From: an uncultured Ignavibacteria bacterium
GTDB taxonomy: Bacteria; Bacteroidota; Ignavibacteria; SZUA-365
Assembly (NCBI GenBank): GCA_913060595.1
Contig: CAJXSA010000281.1
Coordinates: 1 to 5,254 of the forward strand
Direction of reading: 5' to 3'
Length of the DNA stretch: 5,254 nucleotides
The position numbers and the translations under genes are program-made. Of the stretch, positions 1 to 5,254 are shown piece by piece. The notes beneath the pieces were generated by a model. The model made no database searches, had not been told where the DNA came from, and saw only the letters and a list, made by a program, of their open reading frames with translations. Positions within the stretch are counted from its first letter, which is position 1. Each line of letters opens with the position of its first letter.

Positions 1-963
1 GTCCTCGGGTACGGCATGTACCAGCCTGCCGCATATACCGGCGTCCGGCAATTCACCACGAAGAAAACCGCCGCCATGGGATACGCGGCGCTGTACGCGC
101 TGATGAATCTCGGCGGTTTCCTGCCCGGCATTCTCTCCCCGCCGATTCGCGGCGCCTTCGGCATCACGGGCATCTACTGGGTGTATACCGCGCTGACGGC
201 CGTAAGCGTCATCCTCATATTCGGCATCCTGTCGAAGAAAACCGTTGAACGCGCGCTCCGCGCCGCACGAAAGGAAAACACGGGTTCGGAAGAGGAAGTC
301 GTCCGTGAGAAAAAACCCTTCCATCTCGGCACATGGATCAGGGAGCATCCCCTGCGTGACGTGAAGTTCACGTTTTTCATTTTTATCCTGATTCCCGTGC
401 AGACCCTGTTCGCGCATCAGTGGCTGACGCTGCCGCAGTACGTCGACCGGGCCTTCCCGGGCTTCGTGAGCGACAACATGGAGTTCTTCGTCAACCTCAA
501 TCCCCTGCTCATCTTCGTGCTCACGCCGCTGGCCGCGGCCATCACGAGCAAGGTCGACGTGTACAAAATGATGATCATCGGAACCTTCGTCATGGCGGTT
601 CCCACGTTTTTCCTCGCCATCGGTCCGAACGTCTTCCTGCTCTTCGCCTACATCGTTCTCATGTCCGTCGGTGAAGCCATGTGGCAGCCGCGCTTCCTGC
701 AGCTCGCCGCGGAGCTCGCGCCGGAGGGCAAAACCGGACAGTACATGGGCATCGCCCAGTTCCCCTGGTTCCTGACCAAGGTCGTCACCAGCCTGTACTC
801 CGGGTACATGCTCTCAAACTATGTGCCCGAGAGCGGACCGCAGAACACCGAAATGCTCTGGCTCATATACGGCGGCATCGCGATGATCACGCCCATCGTG
901 CTCTTCGCCGCCCGCGGCTGGATGGCCGGCAAGCTGAAAACCACGGCGGTGGGAGAGAATTGA
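1..963 (+). CDS. MFS transporter, C-terminal part (5' end outside window)
   Basis: This is a major facilitator superfamily transporter, an inner-membrane secondary carrier. The frame is open from base 1 and upstream of the first ATG (base 16), so the gene starts outside the window; 320 residues are visible. Two hydrophobic segments (about residues 24-45 and 54-77) are followed by a charged loop rich in Lys, Arg and Glu (about 78-118). Six more segments follow, near 121-142, 160-184, 188-208, 210-228, 248-271 and 285-308. This matches TM5-TM6, the central cytoplasmic loop, and TM7-TM12 of a 12-TM MFS protein. The stretch GKTGQYMGIAQFPWFLTK before TM11 vaguely recalls proton-coupled oligopeptide carriers, and a secreted peptidase lies downstream, so peptide uptake is possible. 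The substrate cannot be read from the sequence. The TGA stop lies inside the first unit of a heptamer repeat. Confidence 0.85.
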   Translation, partial: VLGYGMYQPAAYTGVRQFTTKKTAAMGYAALYALMNLGGFLPGILSPPIRGAFGITGIYWVYTALTAVSVILIFGILSKKTVERALRAARKENTGSEEEVVREKKPFHLGTWIREHPLRDVKFTFFIFILIPVQTLFAHQWLTLPQYVDRAFPGFVSDNMEFFVNLNPLLIFVLTPLAAAITSKVDVYKMMIIGTFVMAVPTFFLAIGPNVFLLFAYIVLMSVGEAMWQPRFLQLAAELAPEGKTGQYMGIAQFPWFLTKVVTSLYSGYMLSNYVPESGPQNTEMLWLIYGGIAMITPIVLFAARGWMAGKLKTTAVGEN

Positions 964-1022
964 TTGCAGATTGCAGATGACAGATTGCAAATTTCAGATG
1001 GCAGATTTCGGATTGCAGATTA
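960..1022. repeat. Degenerate heptamer tandem repeat, consensus CAGATTN
   Basis: Eight contiguous 7-base units begin at 967, 974, 981, 988, 995, 1002, 1009 and 1016: CAGATTG, CAGATGA, CAGATTG, CAAATTT, CAGATGG, CAGATTT, CGGATTG, CAGATTA. A ninth, poorer unit (960-966, TTGATTG) contains the TGA stop of the MFS gene. The array is more AT-rich than its flanks and fills most of the gap before the M28 peptidase. Because 3 units equal 7 codons, the frame reads as a periodic peptide (QIADDRL, QISDGRF, RIADYSL). Such peptides are likely translation artefacts of the repeat rather than protein, but they could mislead start-site choice for the next gene. Confidence 0.85.
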
Positions 1023-1047
1023 TTCACTTTGTAACAGCGCGTGCTTT

Positions 1048-2445
1048 ATGAAACACCTCGCTCTTCTTCTCGTTCTCGTACCTGTGATACTGACAGCGCA
1101 GTCGCACGATGCGCTGCATCAGCGCATGATCGGATCGGCTTTTCTCGGCAACGCGTCCTACGACATGCTGATGCGCCTCAGCGACGAGGCCGGCGGGCGT
1201 TGGATCGGTTCACCGCAGAATGAGCAGGGACTGGAGATCCTCGCAGAGGAGCTTCGCGCGCACGGACTCGAACCCAGGCTTGAACGCTTCACCGTGCCGG
1301 GCTGGGTGCGCGGCGACGACGAAGTGCGCATGATCGCGCCGTCCGACCGTGTGTTCCGCGCCGCGGCGCTGGGCTACGTTCATCGCACCCCCGCGTTCGA
1401 GGCCGGCGTCGCATGGGCGAATCGCGGTTACGTCGAAGATTTCGACACGGCCGGCGTCGCCGGGAAAATTGCGCTCGTTACGCAGGACCGCCTGCAGGGA
1501 CGCGAGTCCATTCTGCGATCCGAAGTCATCATCAACGCGGCTGACGCCGGCGCGCGCGCCGTGCTGTTCATCAACAGCAAGAAAGGCGGCATGCTGCTCT
1601 GCGGCATGGGGAATTTCCAGGGCGATCCCGCGGCCGTGCCCGCGTTCAGCATCACCTGGGAAGAAGGACAGCGCCTTGTCCGTCTTCTCGACCGCAGCGT
1701 CCCCGTGCGCATGCGCATCACGACGGAGTCCTACTGCACGGAAGTGGAAAGCGCAAATCTCGTCTGCACCCTGCCCGGGCGCAGCGATGAGAAAATCGTC
1801 GTCGGCGCGCATTTCGATTCCTGGGATATCGGTCAGGGCAGCATCGACAACGGACTTGGCACGGCCATTCTCTTCGACGTCGCGCGCATCCTTCGCGCGC
1901 TTGCGCCGGAGAATGAGCGCAGCATCGAACTGGTCTGGTTCAACGGCGAGGAAATGGGCCTGTGGGGCGCGCGGAAATACGTGGAGAAACATCGCGGAGA
2001 GAAAATCCACACGGCGATCAACATGGACATGACCGGCTCCATTCGAGGCTTCAACGCCATGGGCATCGAGCATCTGCGTCCGTTTCTCCAGGGGCTCGCA
2101 GACGGCATGACTGGTTTCGACATGTCCCGCGGCGTGATGAATCACCCCTGGACGAACAGCGACCATCAGCCCTTCATGCTCGCCGGCATTCCGGCCATCA
2201 CCCCGCTGGGACATCTCGACAAGCACATGGTGCACACCTATCACGATTTCGGCGACACCTTCGATCTCGTCAATCGCAAGTACCTCAGTGAGTCCGCCGG
2301 CGTGGTCTCCATTCTCACCCACCTGCTCGCGAACGACACCACCCTGCCCTATATCCGCCGCAGCGATGAGGAAACCGCTTCATGGCTGACCGAGCATGGG
2401 CTCGCAGAGCGCCTCAAACGACAGGGTGAGTGGATTTTCGAATAA
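1048..2445 (+). CDS. Secreted M28 family zinc metallopeptidase (carboxypeptidase Q-like)
   Basis: A predicted exported aminopeptidase or carboxypeptidase of family M28, 465 residues. Residues 1-17 form a signal peptide (Lys, a long Leu/Val core, then a small-residue site near A17), with no lipobox Cys. A PA-like insert lies at about 110-220. The catalytic domain follows with the M28 two-zinc set: H255 and D257 (GAHFDSWD), bridging D267 (SIDNGLG), E301 and E302 (NGEEMGLWG), D327 (NMDMTG) and H399 (TYHDFGDT). The HFDSWDIGQGSIDNG stretch closely recalls carboxypeptidase Q. All expected ligands are present, so it should be active, probably in the periplasm or outside the cell on short peptides. 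The frame is open upstream to 964, but the added 28 residues are repeat-encoded, so the ATG at 1048, directly before the signal peptide, is preferred. No clear Shine-Dalgarno site precedes it. It shares the MFS frame, separated only by that gene's TGA. Confidence 0.9.
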   Translation: MKHLALLLVLVPVILTAQSHDALHQRMIGSAFLGNASYDMLMRLSDEAGGRWIGSPQNEQGLEILAEELRAHGLEPRLERFTVPGWVRGDDEVRMIAPSDRVFRAAALGYVHRTPAFEAGVAWANRGYVEDFDTAGVAGKIALVTQDRLQGRESILRSEVIINAADAGARAVLFINSKKGGMLLCGMGNFQGDPAAVPAFSITWEEGQRLVRLLDRSVPVRMRITTESYCTEVESANLVCTLPGRSDEKIVVGAHFDSWDIGQGSIDNGLGTAILFDVARILRALAPENERSIELVWFNGEEMGLWGARKYVEKHRGEKIHTAINMDMTGSIRGFNAMGIEHLRPFLQGLADGMTGFDMSRGVMNHPWTNSDHQPFMLAGIPAITPLGHLDKHMVHTYHDFGDTFDLVNRKYLSESAGVVSILTHLLANDTTLPYIRRSDEETASWLTEHGLAERLKRQGEWIFE

Positions 2446-2450
2446 TTGTG

Positions 2451-2532
2451 CAACTGTGCGGGAGTAATGCACAGCGGGATGAATTATTACTCAACTGTTC
2501 GGGAGTAATGCACCGCGAGATGAATTATTACT
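2451..2532. repeat. Two 41-bp tandem direct repeats with internal inverted arms
   Basis: Copies at 2451-2491 and 2492-2532 are directly adjacent and match at 38 of 41 positions (differences at unit positions 8, 23 and 27). Each copy carries GAGTAAT near its middle (2462-2468, 2503-2509), and its reverse complement ATTACTC spans the end of the copy (2486-2492, 2527-2533). Each unit can therefore form a 7-bp stem with a 17-nt loop. The 3' arm of copy 1 can also pair with the 5' arm of copy 2 across a 10-nt loop. The array begins five bases after the M28 stop codon. There are only two copies and no spacers, so it is not a CRISPR array. It may be a dispersed intergenic repeat; function unknown. 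Confidence 0.85.
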
Positions 2533-2561
2533 CGAGTGTGTGGATATTATTCCCCCGGGGG

Positions 2562-2595
2562 GGAAGATATTCCGGATTTTCCTGAAATATCTTCC
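2562..2595. repeat. Inverted repeat / hairpin, 10-bp stem
   Basis: GGAAGATATT (2562-2571) is the exact reverse complement of AATATCTTCC (2586-2595), leaving a 14-nt loop. It abuts a C5G7 run whose core CCCCCGGGGG (2552-2561) is itself a perfect palindrome. No T-tract follows on either strand, so a standard intrinsic terminator is not supported. Together with the 41-bp repeats this makes a run of inverted repeats behind the peptidase gene. Confidence 0.65.
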
Positions 2596-2617
2596 AGCGG
2601 CACGGGCGGATACGACA

Positions 2618-2648
2618 GCAGGGGCCGATCCAGTGGATCGGCCCCTGC
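2618..2648. terminator. Strong hairpin between convergent genes, probable bidirectional terminator
   Basis: Bases 2618-2631 and 2635-2648 form a perfect 14-bp GC-rich stem (GCAGGGGCCGATCC with its reverse complement) closed by a 3-nt loop (AGT). It lies between the convergent M28 and response-regulator genes, where a shared terminator is expected. Neither strand shows a clear run of T after the stem, so termination efficiency is uncertain. Position and stem strength are the evidence. Confidence 0.6.
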
Positions 2649-2668
2649 CGTTGATTCAGTCCATCCCT

Positions 2669-2692
2669 GTGACGGTCTTCGCGGACCGTCAC
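2669..2692 (-). terminator. Hairpin just after the response regulator, probable operon terminator
   Basis: GTGACGGTC (2669-2677) pairs exactly with GACCGTCAC (2684-2692) around a 6-nt loop (TTCGCG on the + strand). On the - strand it starts four bases past the TAG stop of the response regulator, the usual place for an end-of-operon hairpin. There is no T-tract, so it may act together with the larger hairpin at 2618-2648 or serve as an mRNA 3'-end stabiliser. Confidence 0.55.
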
Positions 2693-2696
2693 TCCA

Positions 2697-3071
2697 CTAT
2701 CCCAGCTTCTTTTTCAGGATGGAGAGAAGCGTTTTCGGATGTATGGGTTTCTGGAACACGCCGTCGAGGCCGAGTTCCTTGTAATCGGTGTTGTCGTCGA
2801 GGCTGTCGCCGACGGAGCTGAGCATGAACACCGGGGCCTTGTTCCCGAGGACTTTCATTTCCTTGGCGAAGTTGGTGCCGGCGTCAACTTCCTCCATCAT
2901 GAGGTCGACGAGCAGGAAATCGGGATTGGTGTCCTTGTATACCTGCAGGCCTTCTTCGGCGCTGTGCGCTTCCACCATCTCGTATTCGTTCGCCTCGAGA
3001 ATGATACGCACGGCGTCGAGCATGTCCTGATCATCGTCCAGGTACAGGATCACGTGTTTACCGTCCTTCAT
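2697..3071 (-). CDS. Single-domain response regulator (receiver only)
   Basis: A 124-residue CheY-like receiver protein with no output domain. The acidic cluster D12-D13-D14 follows the first beta strand. D56 in the DFLLVDLMM segment is the predicted phospho-acceptor. S85 (FMLSS) takes the conserved Thr/Ser place, and K108-P109 (FQKP) is the switch lysine with its cis-proline, so the domain looks fully competent. The ATG at 3071 is preceded by GGAG (3079-3082) with 7-nt spacing. It is the last gene of the hydrogenase cluster, 56 bases after the maturation protease on the same strand, and is followed by a hairpin. It presumably passes a phosphoryl signal by protein contact, perhaps in a phosphorelay or in control of a partner such as a kinase or transporter. 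A link to hydrogenase expression or activity is inferred from position only. Confidence 0.92.
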   Translation of the reverse strand: MKDGKHVILYLDDDQDMLDAVRIILEANEYEMVEAHSAEEGLQVYKDTNPDFLLVDLMMEEVDAGTNFAKEMKVLGNKAPVFMLSSVGDSLDDNTDYKELGLDGVFQKPIHPKTLLSILKKKLG

Positions 3072-3078
3072 TGTGCAT

Positions 3079-3082
3079 CTCC
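3079..3082 (-). promoter_or_regulatory. Ribosome binding site of the response regulator
   Basis: GGAG on the - strand, 7 nt before the ATG at 3071. It supports that start and shows the gene is translated from its own site rather than coupled to the protease. Confidence 0.6.
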
Positions 3083-3127
3083 ATATGATGAATTCTCGTG
3101 TATTCGCAACCGGTTTCGTGCACGGGA

Positions 3128-3610
3128 TCAGTGCGAGGCGCCGGACGTGCTGTCCAGCAGCTGTGGATCCGCGAGCACCAGTGTGATGTATTGCAGCGCT
3201 TTTTCGAGGTTACGCGCTGCGGGTTCCGACAGTCGTTCGCCGAATTCGTTGAACTCGTACCCGCGTATGCCGAGGATATAACCGCGCGTCTTCGCATTGA
3301 ACAGCGTCTGTGCGAGGTGCAGGAGCACCGCGGGTTCGACGCTGTGGCTGGAAAAACTGAGCGCGGCCTTCGGCGCGACGGCTTCGACGTAATACGGCTC
3401 CGTTCCGCTGGTGGACGCATCGGCAAAGATCACGATATCATGCGCGGCGACGTCGCTCGCGTCTTCCACCGTGAGCTGATAGTCCGAATCCACCGTCACA
3501 CCGGCGGGCTGCAGTTTCTCGACCGCGGCGGCGAGCGCCGGGCCCAGTCCGTCGTCGAGACGTCCGGGATTCCCGTATCCGATCAGCAGAATTCTGCGCG
3601 TGCTGTCCAT
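3128..3610 (-). CDS. hoxW: Hydrogenase maturation protease (HoxW/HycI family, peptidase M52)
   Basis: A 160-residue cytoplasmic endopeptidase that removes the C-terminal tail of the [NiFe] hydrogenase large subunit after nickel insertion. The N-terminus has the family signature GYGNPGRLDDGLG (residues 11-23). The likely nickel-sensing ligands are D20, D64 (IFADAS) and H89 (SFSSHSVEP), matching Glu16, Asp62 and His93 of HybD in order; here the first is Asp rather than Glu. The chosen ATG overlaps the hoxH stop by one base (TGATG), implying translational coupling. The frame is open further upstream to 3706, but that part overlaps hoxH and encodes no family sequence. The length is usual for the family. 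Its substrate is almost certainly the adjacent HoxH. The HoxW name follows from the Hox context rather than a specific motif. Confidence 0.88.
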   Translation of the reverse strand: MDSTRRILLIGYGNPGRLDDGLGPALAAAVEKLQPAGVTVDSDYQLTVEDASDVAAHDIVIFADASTSGTEPYYVEAVAPKAALSFSSHSVEPAVLLHLAQTLFNAKTRGYILGIRGYEFNEFGERLSEPAARNLEKALQYITLVLADPQLLDSTSGASH

Positions 3611-5052
3611 CAGGTGCTCTTCTTTGCGACCTCGTTGCCTTCGGCGTCGACCAGTCGCACGACCAGCGGCATCTTGCCCAGCGCATGTGTCGCGCAGGAG
3701 AGGCACGGATCGTAGGCGCGGATGGCGACCTCGATGTGGTTGAGCAGTCCTTCGGTGATCTCCGCCTTGCCGGAGATATGGTCCATGGCGACTTTCGACA
3801 CGGCGCGGTTCATCGGCTCATTGTTGCTCGTCGTCGAGACGATGAGGTTCGCCATTTCCACCTGGTCGTTTTCATTGACACGGTAGTGGTGGAAGAGCGT
3901 TCCGCGCGGCGCTTCGATCAGGCCCACGCCTTCCGGTCGACGATCGCCCTTGACCACGAGATCGGTGCCCTGCAGATCGGAATCCTCGAGCAGCTCGCGG
4001 ATTTTCTCGATCGAATGCAGCGTCTCGATCATGCGGGCCCAGTGATAGGCCATGGTCAGGTTGTTCGGCTTTCCGTCGGTGACCGCCATGAATTCCTTGC
4101 GGGCGGCTTCGGCTTCCGGTGTGTCGATGAAGTCGGCGGTGTTGACGCGCGCGAGGGGACCGACGCGGTACCAGCCGTTTTCGACGCCGAGCGACTTGAT
4201 GAAGGGGAACTTCATGTACGACCAGTCACGCACGTCCTCGGCGATGTAGTCGAGGTAATTGTTGTAGTTGACCTGGTCGAAGATCTTGTCGCCCTGCGCG
4301 TCGATGGCGCGAAGGTTGCCATGATAGAGATCCATCGCTCCGTCTTCCCTGATGAGGGAAAGATGGTTGGAGTCGAAGGAGCCGAACGGCGCCACAGCCT
4401 CGAGATTCTCGACCGTGTAGTCCTTCGCGACCTTGAGCGCGCCGCGCGACCACTCGATCATCTGGTCGATGTCTTTCAGGAAGCCGTCACGCTCCTCGAT
4501 GGAGAGGTTCTTGTTGATGCCGCCGGGAATGGCGCCCGTGCCGTGGATTTTCTTTCCGGCCGTGGCCTTGATGATTTCCTGGCCGTATTTGCGCATCATC
4601 ACGCCCTGCACGGCGAGTTCCTTGTGCTTCGCGGCCACGCCGATGACGTTGCGAATGGCGACGTCGGCGTCGAAGCCGAACAGCAGGTCCGGCGAAGCGA
4701 GATGGAAGAAATGCAGACTGTGCGACTGGAACATCTGTCCGTAGTGCATCAGGCGACGCATTTTCTCCGCCGTCGGCGTCAGCGTGTCGACGCCCACAAT
4801 CTGGTCCATGGCCTTGGCGGCGGCGAGATGATGACTGACCGGGCAGATGCCGCAGAGTCGCTGCACGAGAACGGGAGCCTCGGTGTAAGGACGTCACTGA
4901 ATGAAGCGCTCGAAGCCGCGGAACTCCACGATATGGAGCCGCGCCTGCTTGACCGTGTTCTGCTCGTCGAGCAGAATGGTCACCTTACCGTGTCCTTCGA
5001 CACGGGTCACGGGTTCAATGACCACCCGCTTGAGATCTTGTGTATCTTGCAC
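3610..5052 (-). CDS. hoxH: Bidirectional [NiFe] hydrogenase large subunit HoxH, interrupted by in-frame TGA at codon 53
   Basis: The catalytic subunit of a cytoplasmic group 3 hydrogenase, most like group 3d (NAD-linked HoxH), 480 codons. It carries the Ni-Fe(CN)2CO site. The N-terminus has EPVTRVEGHGK (13-23) and FRGFERF (44-50). The L1 motif CGICPVSHH gives ligands C67 and C70; the L2 motif DPCLSCATH (448-456) gives C450 and C453. Twenty-four residues after H456 form the tail removed during maturation. HGTGAIPGGINK, WYRVGPLARVN and EAPRGTLFHHY in between are family-typical. The GTG at 5052 is chosen because AAGGAG lies 8 nt upstream; an earlier GTG at 5076 overlaps that site. Codon 53 (4894-4896) is TGA where relatives have Gly (GRP), yet both sides stay in frame and conserved. 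Taken literally, translation stops after 52 residues; a GTG at 4866 could restart just before CGIC but has only a weak site. Sequence error or recent mutation is likeliest. Confidence 0.88.
4894..4896 (-). other. In-frame TGA inside hoxH (codon 53)
   Basis: The - strand reads ATT CAG TGA CGT CCT, giving I-Q-stop-R-P in the hoxH frame. Family members have a Gly codon here, and GGA to TGA is a single base change. No indel is needed, since the frame is the same on both sides. Confidence 0.9.
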
Positions 5053-5060
5053 GTTGTTAT

Positions 5061-5066
5061 CTCCTT
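5061..5066 (-). promoter_or_regulatory. Ribosome binding site that sets the hoxH start
   Basis: AAGGAG on the - strand with 8 nt to the GTG at 5052. This strong match makes the downstream GTG the preferred start and puts the upstream in-frame GTG (5076) before the site, so the alternative N-terminal residues MKGKGDNN are probably untranslated leader. Confidence 0.75.
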
Positions 5067-5092
5067 TTCCTTTCACGTGTCATCCCGGGGGA

Positions 5093-5254
5093 TTAGTCGT
5101 ATTTAATGAGTTCGTACGGCAGATCCAGCGGCTTGTCGGTCAGCAGCGCCGTGAGCGCCTGCCAGATGGTTTCCGCGGACGGCGGACATCCGGGCAGGTG
5201 GTAATCCACTTTCACCACTTCGTGGCAGGGATACACCTTGTCGAGCAGCAGCGG
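5093..5254 (-). CDS. hoxY: Bidirectional hydrogenase small subunit HoxY, C-terminal 53 residues (5' end outside window)
   Basis: The frame is open from the window end to a TAA at 5093-5095 and encodes the C-terminus of a [NiFe] hydrogenase small subunit. This subunit carries the proximal [4Fe-4S] cluster that passes electrons between HoxH and the diaphorase module. Visible residues run from PLLLDKVYPC to LPYELIKYD. The two Cys in VYPC and LPGCPPSA (visible residues 10 and 23) are the last two cluster ligands. The LPGCPPSAETIW block and the ending are typical of soluble group 3 small subunits, best matching HoxY. There is no C-terminal membrane anchor, in line with a cytoplasmic enzyme. The gap to hoxH is 40 bases and contains the hoxH ribosome binding site, so the two are cotranscribed. 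The gene was too short within the window to be seen as a complete frame. Confidence 0.88.
   Translation of the reverse strand, partial: PLLLDKVYPCHEVVKVDYHLPGCPPSAETIWQALTALLTDKPLDLPYELIKYD

Noticed and set aside
961..963. Genome-wide UGA=Gly code (as in SR1/Gracilibacteria)
   Set aside because: TGA appears as the natural end of the MFS gene, hoxH and the protease. Reading the terminal hoxH TGA as sense would extend it out of frame into the overlapping protease, and reading the MFS TGA as sense would fuse it to a signal peptide. The base composition is also much more GC-rich than those groups.
964..1047. N-terminal extension of the M28 peptidase from TTG at 964
   Set aside because: The extra 28 residues come from the heptamer repeat and would bury the signal peptide; the ATG at 1048 gives a normal export signal.
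1210..2322. 370-codon open frame on the - strand, antisense to the M28 peptidase
   Set aside because: The sense frame has a signal peptide and the full M28 zinc-ligand set; the antisense frame shows no family motif and results from codon bias.
2451..2532. CRISPR array
   Set aside because: Only two units, directly abutting with no spacers, and no cas genes nearby.
4840..4896. Selenocysteine insertion at the hoxH TGA
   Set aside because: Downstream of the TGA only a weak CGAG/CTCG stem is seen, without a convincing bacterial SECIS shape or loop. The aligned family residue is Gly, not Cys, and known [NiFeSe] enzymes carry Sec in the C-terminal nickel motif, which here has normal Cys.
5074..5089. 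Palindromes CACGTG and CCCGGG between hoxY and hoxH as operator sites
   Set aside because: Both are only 6 bp, lie in a short within-operon gap, and are expected by chance in GC-rich DNA.
3685..5106. 473-codon open frame on the + strand, antisense to hoxH
   Set aside because: It mirrors the hoxH codons, has no recognisable domain, and is low-complexity in Asp, Val, Arg and His as GC-rich antisense frames are. It is longer than either half of the TGA-split hoxH, so an automated caller might prefer it wrongly.

Overview
The window is GC-rich bacterial DNA (roughly 58-60 % by eye) holding two convergent gene blocks. The left block is on the + strand: the C-terminal part of an MFS transporter (cut by the window start), then a secreted zinc peptidase of family M28 that resembles carboxypeptidase Q. 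The right block is on the - strand and runs from the window end inward. It holds the last 53 residues of a HoxY-type hydrogenase small subunit, the [NiFe] hydrogenase large subunit HoxH, its C-terminal maturation protease (HoxW/HycI family), and a stand-alone receiver-domain response regulator. The taxon cannot be fixed from this window. A bidirectional (group 3d-like) hydrogenase, a secreted M28 peptidase, weak ribosome binding sites on some genes and CAGATT-type intergenic repeats would fit the Bacteroidota/Ignavibacteria/Chlorobi neighbourhood or another candidate phylum; this is a low-confidence guess.

Layout: 1-963 MFS transporter; 960-1022 a degenerate heptamer tandem repeat that contains the MFS stop codon and fills most of the gap; 1048-2445 M28 peptidase; 2446-2696 the convergent intergenic region, with two 41-bp tandem repeats that can form alternative hairpins, a 10-bp-stem hairpin, a 14-bp-stem hairpin and a 9-bp-stem hairpin just after the response regulator; 2697-3071 response regulator; 3128-3610 maturation protease; 3610-5052 hoxH; 5093-5254 hoxY (partial).

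The hox genes read as one operon. HoxY and HoxH form the H2-activating module, with an NAD(P)-side diaphorase expected upstream, outside the window. The protease would trim the 24-residue C-terminal tail of HoxH after the DPCLSCATH motif, once nickel is inserted. The single-domain response regulator at the operon end may link hydrogenase use to a signalling system, but its partner is not visible. The transporter and peptidase could form a peptide-scavenging pair.

The most notable observation is an in-frame TGA at codon 53 of hoxH, where the family normally has a conserved glycine (the Gly-Arg-Pro stretch shortly before the CGIC motif). Both sides of it are intact and in the same frame. A sequencing or assembly error, or a recent nonsense mutation (GGA to TGA), is the simplest explanation. 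Global UGA=Gly recoding fits poorly with the other TGA stops here, and no convincing selenocysteine insertion element is seen. I found no clear evidence of a wholly new system in this window.
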